A stretch of DNA of 64,000 nt from Methylobacterium sp. Leaf108. GTDB lineage: Bacteria > Pseudomonadota > Alphaproteobacteria > Rhizobiales > Beijerinckiaceae. The notes under the pieces were generated by a model that saw only the letters and a list, made by a program, of their open reading frames with translations, did not search any database and was not told the DNA's origin. The stretch lies in contig NZ_LMND01000030.1 of NCBI RefSeq assembly GCF_001423265.1, forward strand, positions 22,768 through 86,767, given 5' to 3'. Every line of letters starts with the position of its first letter. Positions within the stretch are counted from its first letter, which is position 1. The position numbers and the translations under genes were made by a program. Positions 19,042-27,168 of this stretch are shown piece by piece.

Positions 19042-19488
19042 GGGGTCGCGTCCCTCTTGTGTTTCGTTGCGCGGATTATCCGTGGCGGCGCATTACAGTT
19101 TCATAAAGACGGGGGGATTTCGGCCGGTCGGTAGCGCTATCGATCCGGTTTCATCCCGTCGGGCGGGGTCGTCGTCCGTTCAAGAACAGATCACGCCAGG
19201 ACATCACCCGGCGCCAAGACTGTGTTCACGCCGACCGTCGAAGGCCTCGGCGACGCGTCGATGCGGGAGCGCGCAATGAACCGGCACCCTCGGGGTCATG
19301 CCATCCTCAAACGCCGTATCGGGCACGGCTTGGAAAAATCAGGCCGTTCGGGCATGTCCCCACCCATGAACACATGCCCCCACCTATGAACACTTGTTCT
19401 CACCCATGAACACCTGCCCTGGGATCCGGGCCGTGCGCGGTCGGCCAATACGGCCGGGCGTTCCCGTCGCCCGCGCGGTGGCGCGGTC
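19042..19488. other. Intergenic region with tandem 20-bp repeat
   Basis: This 447-base gap between the divergent chemoreceptor and pxpA genes holds no convincing gene. It starts with a less GC-rich stretch (19080-19130), likely the chemoreceptor promoter, and contains the 20-bp tandem repeat at 19351-19420, about 70 bases before the pxpA start. Confidence 0.55.
19351..19420. repeat. Three and a half tandem copies of a 20-bp repeat
   Basis: Units 19361-19380, 19381-19400 and 19401-19420 share the pattern CACCYATGAACACNTGYYCY, and a partial copy (19351-19360) precedes them. The period is exactly 20 bp, about two helical turns, so each unit would show the same face to a protein. The array ends 68 bases before the pxpA ATG. 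It could be an operator array. The repeats directly abut one another without unique spacers, so it is not a CRISPR. Confidence 0.85.
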
Positions 19489-20274
19489 ATGACGGGGGCT
19501 GCCGGTGACGGAAAGGTCATCGACCTCAATGCCGACCTCGGCGAGGGCTTCGGGCCCTACCGGATCGGCGACGATGCGGCGCTTCTGGACATCGTCACCT
19601 CGGCCAACGTCGCCTGCGGTTTCCATGGCGGCGATCCCGTCATCATGGTCGCCACCGCCGCCGCTGCGAAGGGGAGGGGGGTGGCGATCGGCGCCCATCC
19701 GGGCTTCGAGGACCGCCGCGGCTTCGGCCGGCGCCCGATCCGCCTGAGCGAGGCGGAGATCGAGGCCGAGGTCGCCTATCAGATCGGGGCGCTGCAGGCC
19801 TGCGCCGCCCTGGCCGGGCATGTCGTGACTTACGTCAAGGCCCACGGTGCCCTGGCGAACCTGTCGAACCGGGAGGACGGCGTCGCCGGGGCCATAGCCA
19901 GGGCGGTGCGCGCGGTCGACCGCGCCCTTCCCGTGACGGTGATGCCCGGACTGGCGGCCGAACGCGCGGCGGAGCGGGCGGGCCTCAGGACGATCCGGGA
20001 AATCTACGCCGACCGCGCCTACGACGAGGACGGCCAGCTCGCCGACCGCAGCCTCCCCGGGGCGGTGATCCACGATCCCCCGGCGGTGGCGGCCCGCGTC
20101 GTGCGGATGGCGGCGGCGGGCGTGATCGAGACCCTGTCGGGACGGGCGATCCCGGTGTCCATCGACACGGTCTGCGTCCACGGTGACGCGCCCGGCGCCG
20201 TGGCGACGGCACGGGCGGTCCGGGCGGCGCTGGAAGATGCCGGCTACCGGCTGGCGCCGTTCGCGACGGCGTGA
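19489..20274 (+). CDS. pxpA: 5-oxoprolinase subunit A (LamB/YcsF family)
   Basis: Subunit of the ATP-dependent 5-oxoprolinase PxpABC, which opens the pyroglutamate ring to give glutamate. The 261-residue product has the family signature DLNADLGEGFG at residues 12-22, NVACGFHGGDP near 40, GAHPGFEDRRGFGRR near 65, VKAHGALAN near 115 and VCVHGDAPGA near 230. No pxpB or pxpC lies beside it, so the partner genes must be elsewhere or the protein works differently here. A tandem repeat array precedes it. Confidence 0.92.
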   Translation: MTGAAGDGKVIDLNADLGEGFGPYRIGDDAALLDIVTSANVACGFHGGDPVIMVATAAAAKGRGVAIGAHPGFEDRRGFGRRPIRLSEAEIEAEVAYQIGALQACAALAGHVVTYVKAHGALANLSNREDGVAGAIARAVRAVDRALPVTVMPGLAAERAAERAGLRTIREIYADRAYDEDGQLADRSLPGAVIHDPPAVAARVVRMAAAGVIETLSGRAIPVSIDTVCVHGDAPGAVATARAVRAALEDAGYRLAPFATA

Positions 20275-20403
20275 ATCCCCGGCACCCGGACCCGTCCACC
20301 GGGACATCCCGCCGGCGCCAGGGATCGATTGGTGCCGGACCGTCGTTTTGAATACGGATGCCGCGCCCGTGGGGCGTCGTCGAGAGCGGGCTTGATCATC
20401 GGA

Positions 20404-22401
20404 ATGAATGCGAAGGCGTCCCTCCCGCGCTTGCGGGGCACCCGCGTACCGCCCGCCGAGACACCGCCGCCCGTGCTCGTCTCACCGGTCATCGTCACCG
20501 CGGTCTTGATCGCCGGGCTCTACGTGGCGCGGGACGTCCTGATCCCCATCGCCATCGCAATCCTGCTGTCGTTCGTCCTCGGCCCCCTCGTGAACCTCCT
20601 GCGCAGGCTGCGCCTGGGCCGTCTCTTCGCGGTGGCGTCCGCCGTCCTGCTGACGCTCGGGATCGCGGCGGCGCTCGCCACCCTGATCGGCGTCCAGCTC
20701 GCCGATCTCGCCGGCGACGTGCCACGCTATCGCGACACCATCGAGCGCAAGGTCGAGGGCCTGCGCGACAGTCCGGCCGGCCGGTTGACGGGTTATGTCG
20801 CCAGCATCGGCCGCTCCATGCGCGAGGGCGAGCGGACAGACGAGAAACCGAAGGACGAGGCTCCCAAGACCGAGGCTCCCAAGACCGAGGCGGCGCCCCA
20901 GCCCCCGCCGGTGAAGCCGATCCTGGTGGAGGTGCGCGAGCGCCCGCCGAGCCCCGTCGAACTCGCCACCACGGTGCTCTCGCCGGTGCTGCACCCCCTG
21001 GCGACCACCGGCATCGTATTCATCGTGCTGCTGTTCCTGCTGATGCAGCGCGAGGACCTGCGCGACCGCATGATCCGGCTCGTGGGCTCGAACGACCTCC
21101 ACCGCACCACCGTGGCGATGGACGACGCCGCCCGCCGCCTGAGCCGTTACTTCCTGGTCCAGCTCGGCCTCAACGTCGCCTTCGGCGTGGTGATCGGAGT
21201 CGGGCTCTATTTCATCGGTGTGCCCAATCCGGTGCTTTGGGGCATCTTCTCGGCGTTGATGCGGTTCGTGCCCTACATCGGCGCCGTCGTCTCGGCCGTC
21301 TTCCCGCTGGCGCTGGCCGCCGCGGTCGACCCAGGCTGGTCGATGGTCATCGCGACGCTGATCCTGTTCCTCATCCTCGAACCGCTGGTCGGCCACTTCA
21401 TCGAGCCGATGCTGTACGGCCACTCCACCGGCATGTCGCCGTTCGCCGTCCTCGTCTCGGCGCTGTTCTGGACCTGGCTGTGGGGGCCGGTCGGGCTGCT
21501 GCTGTCGACGCCGTTGACGGTGTGCCTGGTGGTGCTCGGCCGGCACGTCGACAAGCTCGAATTCCTCGAGGTCCTGTTCGGCGACAAGCCGGCCCTGACC
21601 CCGGTGGAGAATTTCTACCAGCGCATCCTCGCCGACGACCCGGAGGAAGCGCAGGAGCACGCCGAACTGCTGCTGCAGTCCTGCTCGATGCTCAGCTATT
21701 ACGACGACGTCGTCCTGAAGGGACTCGAGCTCGCCGCGCGGGACGCCGGGCGCGGTGTCCTCACCGCCGAGCAGAAGACCGACATCCGCGCCAGCATCGC
21801 CGGGCTCGTCGAGGACATGGCCGGCCGCGAGGTGGCGGGGGACGCCACGGAGCGCGTGGCGGAGGTGCCGCCGGCCTGGCGCCGGCCCGGCGCGGTGCTG
21901 TGCGTGGCCGGCCGCAGCTTCGTCGACGATGCCGCCTGCGCGATCCTCGCCCAACTCCTGGCCAAGCGCGGCTTCGGCATCCGCGTGGTCCCGTTCTCCG
22001 AGGTGTCCAAGGCCAAGATCGACGATTTCCGCGACGACGACGGCGAGACGGGGCCGGCCCGGATGATGTGCGTGGTATCTCTGGCCATCAACGGTGAGCC
22101 GACACACCTGCGCCGCCTCGTGACGCGGTTGCGCCGGCGCATGCCCGACATCCCGGTGGCGGTCGGCGTCTGGCAGGCGGACGATACCCTCCCCGACGAG
22201 GCCGCGAAGCGCGACATCGGCGCGGATGCCAACCTCGTTTCCTTCCGTACCTCCCTGGAGGCCGTCGCGGCCATGGCCGCCGCCGACCCCGGCCCCGCCA
22301 TGCCGCCCGAGCCGGCCGCGGTCGAACCGGCGCCCGTGGTCGCCCCCGCCGACCTCGACCTCGGCCGCATCCTGGCCGGACCGCCCACCGCCCAGGCGTG
22401 A
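20404..22401 (+). CDS. AI-2E (PerM/YdiK) family permease with long C-terminal extension
   Basis: Inner-membrane protein of 665 residues. Residues about 20-415 form the AI-2E exporter-family region: VIVTAVLIAGLYVARDVLIPIAIAILLSFVLGP at the start and later segments such as LNVAFGVVIGVGLYFIGVP, VPYIGAVVSAVFPLALAA and the ending GPVGLLLSTPLTVCLVVLGRHV. A charged linker near 150-165 holds a 15-bp repeat encoding EAPKT twice. The last about 240 residues are soluble, with AVLCVAGRSFVDDAACAIL and a fold-like alternation of strands and helices, not part of the core permease. The ATG at 20404 is preferred over an upstream TTG. The substrate is unknown. Confidence 0.85.
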   Translation: MNAKASLPRLRGTRVPPAETPPPVLVSPVIVTAVLIAGLYVARDVLIPIAIAILLSFVLGPLVNLLRRLRLGRLFAVASAVLLTLGIAAALATLIGVQLADLAGDVPRYRDTIERKVEGLRDSPAGRLTGYVASIGRSMREGERTDEKPKDEAPKTEAPKTEAAPQPPPVKPILVEVRERPPSPVELATTVLSPVLHPLATTGIVFIVLLFLLMQREDLRDRMIRLVGSNDLHRTTVAMDDAARRLSRYFLVQLGLNVAFGVVIGVGLYFIGVPNPVLWGIFSALMRFVPYIGAVVSAVFPLALAAAVDPGWSMVIATLILFLILEPLVGHFIEPMLYGHSTGMSPFAVLVSALFWTWLWGPVGLLLSTPLTVCLVVLGRHVDKLEFLEVLFGDKPALTPVENFYQRILADDPEEAQEHAELLLQSCSMLSYYDDVVLKGLELAARDAGRGVLTAEQKTDIRASIAGLVEDMAGREVAGDATERVAEVPPAWRRPGAVLCVAGRSFVDDAACAILAQLLAKRGFGIRVVPFSEVSKAKIDDFRDDDGETGPARMMCVVSLAINGEPTHLRRLVTRLRRRMPDIPVAVGVWQADDTLPDEAAKRDIGADANLVSFRTSLEAVAAMAAADPGPAMPPEPAAVEPAPVVAPADLDLGRILAGPPTAQA

Positions 22402-22483
22402 CGACCCTCGAAAAGCCCTTGACGCTGGCCGGCCGAGACGGCTTGCCTCATCGACGCTGAAGGGCCGAACGGGGGGGCATGCG

Positions 22484-23272
22484 ATGGCGGTGGTCGATCT
22501 CGCGCGGTTCATGGACGATCTCGCCGCCCAGTCGGGCCAGGCGATCCTGCCGTTCTTCCGGGCCGCCTTCGGCATGGACGACAAGACCCGTGGTGCCGGG
22601 GCGTTCGATCCGGTGACGGAAGCCGACCGCGCCGCCGAACTCGTCCTGCGCAAGCTGATCGGAAAGACCTTCCCGACCCATGGCATCCTCGGAGAGGAGT
22701 TCGGCGACGAGCGGCTCGAATCCGAATACGTCTGGGTACTCGACCCCATCGACGGCACGCGGGCCTTCGTGGCCGGACTGCCGACCTGGGGCACCCTGAT
22801 CGGCCTCACGCGCAACGGCGTGCCGGTGCGTGGACTGATGCACCAGCCCTTCCTCGGCGAGAGCTTCTCGGGAGACGGCGGCGGGGCGCGGCTGCGCGGA
22901 CCGCGTGGCGAGCGCATCCTCTGCACCCGGCGCATCGCCGATCTCTCGGAAGCCCTGCTGGCGACCACCGACCCGCGCCTGTTCGCTCCCGGCGAGGAGC
23001 GCGAGCGGTTCGCGACCCTGGAAGGCCGCACGCGCCTGTCGCGCTACGGCACCGACTGCTACGCCTATTGCATGCTCGCCGCCGGCCAGATCGACCTCGT
23101 CGTCGAGGCGGGCCTCAAGCCCTACGACATCGTCGCCCTCATCCCGATCGTCGAGGGGGCAGGGGGCGTGATCACCACCTGGGACGGCGGTTCGGCCGCG
23201 GGCGGCGGCCGCATCGTGGCCGCCGGGGACCGACGCCTCCACGAGGCCGCCCTGGCGATCCTCAACCCCTGA
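22484..23272 (+). CDS. hisN: Histidinol-phosphatase, inositol monophosphatase family
   Basis: Mg-dependent phosphatase that makes histidinol in histidine synthesis; 262 residues, the usual size. The metal-site motifs are GILGEEFG near 70, DPIDGTRAF near 88 and the C-terminal EAGLKPYDIVALIPIVEGAGG near 205-225. The segment TDCYAYCMLAAGQIDLV is typical for HisN rather than general SuhB. The ATG at 22484 opens MAVVDLARFMDDL. It follows the permease by 82 bases and converges with a hydrolase gene. General inositol monophosphatase activity cannot be excluded. Confidence 0.88.
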   Translation: MAVVDLARFMDDLAAQSGQAILPFFRAAFGMDDKTRGAGAFDPVTEADRAAELVLRKLIGKTFPTHGILGEEFGDERLESEYVWVLDPIDGTRAFVAGLPTWGTLIGLTRNGVPVRGLMHQPFLGESFSGDGGGARLRGPRGERILCTRRIADLSEALLATTDPRLFAPGEERERFATLEGRTRLSRYGTDCYAYCMLAAGQIDLVVEAGLKPYDIVALIPIVEGAGGVITTWDGGSAAGGGRIVAAGDRRLHEAALAILNP

Positions 23273-23281
23273 GCTGCACCC

Positions 23282-24262
23282 TCATCCCACCGCCAGCGCG
23301 GCCGGATCGGCCTCGGCGACGGCGGTGCCGGGCACGAATGCGTCGAACGCGGCCCAGAACCGGTCGCGGATGACGTCGGTCTCGGACAGGATCTCGTGGC
23401 GGGCGCCGGGCAGGACGATGACGTCGCCCACTCGCATCCGCGCGCCGAACCGCTCGGTCGTGGCCGTGCAGCAGACCGGATCGGCGCCGGCGGCGACGAT
23501 CAGCGTCGGGATCGTGATGGTGCCGGCCAGACGCAGGTCGCGCAGGCGTGCCATGGCCCGGAAGGCCTCGGCCGCCCAGGCGATGCTCGGGTCGCCGACG
23601 GCTCCCGCCCCCACCGCCTGCGCCGCCCTGGCGTTGCGGGCATAGCGGACGCGATCGCCGCTGAGGCGGTTGCCTTCGAAGGGCTTGGTGGCGATCGACA
23701 CGGCGTTGCCGCCGGCGATGTAGCGCTGTCCGAGGCCGATGCGCTGCAGCAGACGGGCGGCGACCGAATTGACCCGCGGCCAGCGCACCATCGTCAGCCC
23801 CAGCATCGGCGCCACCGTGACGATCCGTTGGAACGGCAACCAGCCCTCCACCGCCCCGGTGAGTACGACCGCACCCCCCATCGAATGGGCGAGGCAGACG
23901 TGAGGATGCGGCATGAACGGCCGCAGCAACGCGTCCTCGATGGCCTTGAGGTCGCGGCGATACTCCTCGAACCGGCCGATATGGCCGCGATGGGGATCGT
24001 CGAGCACCCGCGCGGATTCGCCGTGGCCGCGCCAATCGAAGGCCACCACGGCGAATCCCCGGGCCCTCAGGTCGCCGATGGTCTCGTAGTACTTCTCGAT
24101 GAACTCGGCTCGCCCCTGGACCAGGCAGACGGTGCCCTTCTGCATCCGCCCGGTGGACGGCCAATGGGCGGCGCGCAGGGTGATCCCGTCGGACGTGACC
24201 ACCGGCACGAGGGTGCCGCCGGGGGGGACGGGATTGTCGGGGGTGTCACGCAGGGTCAGCAT
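23282..24262 (-). CDS. Alpha/beta hydrolase, lysophospholipase/monoglyceride lipase type
   Basis: Serine hydrolase of 326 residues with the PldB-like arrangement: FDWRGHGES near 90, the nucleophile elbow AHSMGGAVV near 145, an aspartate region AAGADPVCC near 265 and the late histidine GARHEIL near 295. The ATG at 24262 is preferred because AGGA stands about ten bases upstream; an ATG at 24310 would add 16 residues. No signal peptide is seen, so it acts in the cytoplasm or at the inner face of the membrane. It is divergent from hsp20. The lipid substrate is inferred from family. Confidence 0.85.
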   Translation of the reverse strand: MLTLRDTPDNPVPPGGTLVPVVTSDGITLRAAHWPSTGRMQKGTVCLVQGRAEFIEKYYETIGDLRARGFAVVAFDWRGHGESARVLDDPHRGHIGRFEEYRRDLKAIEDALLRPFMPHPHVCLAHSMGGAVVLTGAVEGWLPFQRIVTVAPMLGLTMVRWPRVNSVAARLLQRIGLGQRYIAGGNAVSIATKPFEGNRLSGDRVRYARNARAAQAVGAGAVGDPSIAWAAEAFRAMARLRDLRLAGTITIPTLIVAAGADPVCCTATTERFGARMRVGDVIVLPGARHEILSETDVIRDRFWAAFDAFVPGTAVAEADPAALAVG

Positions 24263-24324
24263 CGGCCGGTCCTGAAATCGCAAAAGGAGCGCGAAAAAAA
24301 TCGGCCGCACCGATGGGCGGACCT

Positions 24325-24353
24325 CTTGAAGGGTCGGAAAAGCATACCGATCT
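24325..24353 (+). promoter_or_regulatory. RpoH (sigma-32)-like heat-shock promoter
   Basis: CTTGAA (24325-24330) and CCGATCT (24347-24353) are separated by 16 bases. They match the alphaproteobacterial heat-shock consensus (CTTGAA or CTTGAC, then a C-rich -10) well. Transcription would begin near 24360, leaving a leader of about 80 bases before the hsp20 ATG. Confidence 0.6.
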
Positions 24354-24386
24354 CAGTCCTGTGCCGGCCAATACGGCGGCACGACA

Positions 24387-24442
24387 GTCCGGCCTTCGGG
24401 CGGACCTTGACGTTACATGTTGCTTCACTTGGAGGATATGTC
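24387..24442 (+). promoter_or_regulatory. ROSE-like RNA thermometer candidate in hsp20 leader
   Basis: The leader holds a hairpin at 24387-24405 (arms GTCCG/CGGAC with an inner CC/GG). A second hairpin follows in which TGCTTC (24421-24426) can pair with GAGGA (24432-24436), leaving G24422 bulged. That sequesters the Shine-Dalgarno GGAGG (24431-24435). A conserved U-U/C-G-C-U word facing the ribosome site with an unpaired G is the hallmark of ROSE elements, which control rhizobial small heat-shock genes by melting at high temperature. The pairing was done by eye. Confidence 0.6.
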
Positions 24443-24931
24443 ATGCGCCAGTTCGATCTTGCTCCCCTCTACCGTTCGACCGTCGGCTTCGATCGCCTGT
24501 TCTCGGCCCTCGACCAGTTCGTCGCCAGCGACGCCGTCCCCAGCTATCCGCCCTACAACATCGAGCGCACCGGCGAGAACGCCTATCGGATCACCGTGGC
24601 CGTCGCCGGCTTCACGGAGGCGGATCTCTCCATCGAGGTCAAGGAGAATGCGCTGACCCTGAAGGGCGAGCGCAGGGGCGAGGCCTCTCGCAAGACCGAG
24701 GTGCTGCACCAGGGGATCGCCGCACGCGGTTTCGAGCGTCGCTTCCAGCTCGCCGACTACGTTCAGGTGACGGGTGCGTCACTCGATCACGGCCTTCTCC
24801 ATATCGATCTCGTCCGCGAGATTCCGGAGGCGAAGAAGCCGCGCCACATCCAGATCGCGTCGGGATCGACCCGGACGACACCGGTGATCGAGGGCACCGC
24901 CCAGGAGAGCCGGACCCGGGAAGCCGCCTGA
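24443..24931 (+). CDS. Small heat-shock protein, Hsp20/alpha-crystallin family
   Basis: ATP-independent holdase chaperone, 162 residues, of the IbpA type. The N-terminus MRQFDLAPLYRSTVGFDRLF is typical, followed by the alpha-crystallin domain about 35-125 with YNIERTGENAYRITVAVAGF, ENALTLKGER and FERRFQLADYVQV. The usual C-terminal I-x-I/V motif is probably IQIAS near 140. GGAGG lies seven bases before the ATG. It has a RpoH-like promoter and a ROSE-like leader upstream and an intrinsic terminator downstream, so it looks like a single-gene heat-shock unit. Confidence 0.93.
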   Translation: MRQFDLAPLYRSTVGFDRLFSALDQFVASDAVPSYPPYNIERTGENAYRITVAVAGFTEADLSIEVKENALTLKGERRGEASRKTEVLHQGIAARGFERRFQLADYVQVTGASLDHGLLHIDLVREIPEAKKPRHIQIASGSTRTTPVIEGTAQESRTREAA

Positions 24932-24983
24932 TCGGTTTCGGGCGGCCGGCTCCGAATGAGCCATTGATCGCATGCTGACCGAA

Positions 24984-25012
24984 GCGCCCCGACCGAGGTC
25001 GGGGCGCCTTTC
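24984..25012 (+). terminator. Intrinsic terminator after hsp20
   Basis: GCGCCCCGACC (24984-24994) pairs perfectly with GGTCGGGGCGC (24997-25007), giving ten pairs around a CGAG tetraloop, followed by CCTTTCG. It lies 52 bases after the hsp20 stop. Confidence 0.8.
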
Positions 25013-25038
25013 GTGCGGATCTATACCAGGGGCCGGTG

Positions 25039-25359
25039 CTAGAAGGCGCCGTCGAAACGGTCGCCGCGACCGGGCTCCTTGCAGCGGTAGCCGATGAAGC
25101 ATTGTGGCGTGTCGCGGGTCGGTGCGAGGGCGTGGGTGGCGATCTCGGTCACCTCGCAGAAGCCGCGGTCGCGCACGAAGCGATCGTAGGTCGGACCGCC
25201 GGTGCCGAGCACGATGCCGCCGGCCTGAGCGACGGTGGCCTGGGCCTGCCGGCAGGTCATGTCGACCGTTGACGGACGCTGCGCCTGCGCCGATTTCGAC
25301 AGAACGACGAGCCCGAGGACGAGGACGAGGCCGGTGCGGAGGGTGGCGGGGCGGGTCAT
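25039..25359 (-). CDS. Small secreted protein of unknown function
   Basis: A 106-residue product with a signal peptide (TLRTGLVLVLGLVVLSKSAQA, residues 6-26). The mature part has four cysteines (MTCRQ, GFCEV, PQCFIG, YRCKE), probably forming two disulfides, and ends RGDRFDGAF. The phrase GGIVLGTGGPTYDRFV suggests a compact periplasmic domain also seen as a hypothetical protein in related genomes, but no family name can be given. It converges with hsp20. Confidence 0.7.
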   Translation of the reverse strand: MTRPATLRTGLVLVLGLVVLSKSAQAQRPSTVDMTCRQAQATVAQAGGIVLGTGGPTYDRFVRDRGFCEVTEIATHALAPTRDTPQCFIGYRCKEPGRGDRFDGAF

Positions 25360-25525
25360 GAGGCTTGTCCCATCTGCGATGATCCGGACGGAAAACACGC
25401 CGGCCTGTCGCCCGGGTCCACGACCTTCGTGCGATGAACTTCTTGTGCTCGCGTCGACCGGGCGCGGGCAGATCGGAGGCGTCGGCCACGCCTGAACATC
25501 TCCGAAGCCTGGAGATCTCCGACCT

Positions 25526-25993
25526 CTAGAGATCGCCGAAGACCAGCTGTCCTTGAGGCCCGGCGGGTTTCGCGGGCCGCGCCGGCCGCGGCGGCTTCGC
25601 ACGTGTCGGGCGAGAGGCCTGGGGTCTGGCCGGCGCGGCCGGGCGCTTGGTCGGCGCATCGCCGCGCATCTTGGCCTTGGCCTTGTCGCGGGCTACCGCT
25701 TCGGGCGATTGCGGGTCGTCGTTGAGCCACTTGCCGCGCTTGATCACCTCGTTGACCCGGCCCTGGTTGACGCCGACCTTGAAGGCGATCTCCTGCTGCG
25801 TCATGCCGGTGGAGGCGTGCAGGTCGAGGATCGCGCGGGCGAGTTCGGGGGTCATCTTCTGGCCGGTCAGGCGACGGGCGGGCTTGATCGTGCGGGTCGC
25901 GCGGTCACGCTCGCGCAGACGCTCGAGCAGCGCCAGCGCCATGAGCATGCCGTGCTCGCGCAGGGACTCCTCGAATTCCTTCAACGTGGCCAT
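25526..25993 (-). CDS. Helix-turn-helix protein with Ala/Pro/Lys-rich tail
   Basis: A 155-residue protein. Residues about 48-90 form a helix-turn-helix: MTPELARAILDLHASTGMTQ, then QEIAFKVGVNQGRVNEVIKRGKW, similar to HTH segments of small phage-like or sigma-factor-like regulators. From about 110 the chain is rich in Ala, Pro, Lys and Arg, like a histone H1-type tail, and ends QGQLVFGDL. It looks like a DNA-binding or nucleoid-associated protein. It is divergent from the Kdo hydroxylase gene. Confidence 0.7.
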   Translation of the reverse strand: MATLKEFEESLREHGMLMALALLERLRERDRATRTIKPARRLTGQKMTPELARAILDLHASTGMTQQEIAFKVGVNQGRVNEVIKRGKWLNDDPQSPEAVARDKAKAKMRGDAPTKRPAAPARPQASRPTRAKPPRPARPAKPAGPQGQLVFGDL

Positions 25994-26257
25994 CGGCGCA
26001 TCATCCCCGTCGGCTCTCGAACCGAATCACGCGATTCCCGACGCAACGCGGTCGGGAAACAGTATTCGTTCGAAAGTGGGCTCGGCATGTACACCTGGCA
26101 ACCGGACGACACCGTCATCCACTGCGAAGTGACGTCACGGCCGACTTCGGAATGCAGCCGGACCGCTCCTCGGCGCGTCCCGCGACCCGCCCCTTGGCCT
26201 GCGCCCTCGCCATCGGCTACACCCGCGACCCTGTCGCCCACCGGAGGTCCACCGCCG

Positions 26258-27124
26258 ATGATCAGTCCGATCGTGTCCGTGCCGACCGGGGCGCCCCCGA
26301 GCGGCGCGACCAGCCTCGTGGATGCGCTCGAGGGCGGCGCGGTACTGATGTTTCCGGACCTCGACTTCCCCTTGAGCCCGTTCGAGGAGCGGTTCGTCGA
26401 GCGCCCCTTCGCCGACGGCAAGGCCAAGAACGTCAACATCCGCGGCGAGGCCGCCACCCTCAAGGGGGCCGCCGGCACGCCCGAGGAGCAGGCGGCGCTG
26501 CGCGCCCTGCTGTTGCGCTACCGGGGCTTTGCCGATGACCTGATCCGGACCCACCTGCCGGCCTACCTCGGCAAGGTGACCCTGGCCGGCACCTCCTATC
26601 GCCCGTTCGAGGTGGACCAGCGCAAGCTGAGCTGGCGGCGCGACGATACCCGCCTGCACGTGGACGCCTTCCCCTCCAATCCCATCGGCGAGAAGCGCAT
26701 CCTGCGGATCTTTCGCAACATCAACCGCGACGGGCAGCCGCGGCGGTGGCGGGTGGGCGAGGATTTCGGCAGCATGGCCGAGAAATTCCTGCCGCGCCTG
26801 CCCGGCTACTCGCCGCTCTCGGCACGGCTGCTGGCGGCCCTGCGCATCACCAAGGCGCGGCGCTCGGAATACGATCACCTCATGCTGCATCTCCACGATG
26901 CCCTGAAGCAGGACCTCGACTACCAGGCCAAGGCCCCCCAGCAGGACGTGCTGTTCACGCCCGGCCAGACCTGGGTGACCTTCTCGGACCTCGTGATGCA
27001 CGGCGCCATGGGCGGCCGCTACATGCTGGAGCAGACCGCCTACCTGCCCGTCGCCGCCCAGGCCGATCCCGAGCGTAGCCCGCAGCGGATCCTGGCGCGA
27101 AAGCTCGGCCGTCCCCTGCAGTGA
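26258..27124 (+). CDS. Kdo hydroxylase (KdoO)-like Fe(II)/2-oxoglutarate dioxygenase
   Basis: Resembles the Kdo 3-hydroxylase family, which hydroxylates Kdo in the lipopolysaccharide inner core. The 288-residue product holds LHVDAFPSNP near residue 132 (H-x-D of the Fe site), RILRIFRNIN near 150, and a distal histidine probably in LVMHGAMGGRYMLEQT near 250. A GGAGG lies upstream of the ATG at 26258, and the earlier open frame has no such signal. It could modify LPS at the cytoplasmic face before export. The family call is by motif only. Confidence 0.8.
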   Translation: MISPIVSVPTGAPPSGATSLVDALEGGAVLMFPDLDFPLSPFEERFVERPFADGKAKNVNIRGEAATLKGAAGTPEEQAALRALLLRYRGFADDLIRTHLPAYLGKVTLAGTSYRPFEVDQRKLSWRRDDTRLHVDAFPSNPIGEKRILRIFRNINRDGQPRRWRVGEDFGSMAEKFLPRLPGYSPLSARLLAALRITKARRSEYDHLMLHLHDALKQDLDYQAKAPQQDVLFTPGQTWVTFSDLVMHGAMGGRYMLEQTAYLPVAAQADPERSPQRILARKLGRPLQ

Positions 27125-27168
27125 CTGTATTTCCCAGGCGCGTACAACCCAAGAACCAGGAATGTCGC

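Noticed and set aside
19351..19420. CRISPR array
   Set aside because: Repeats abut directly with no unique spacers and there are no cas genes; these are simple tandem repeats.
20482..23031. Minus-strand open frame of 849 codons across the permease and hisN genes
   Set aside because: Antisense to two well-supported genes, low-complexity composition and no recognisable domain.
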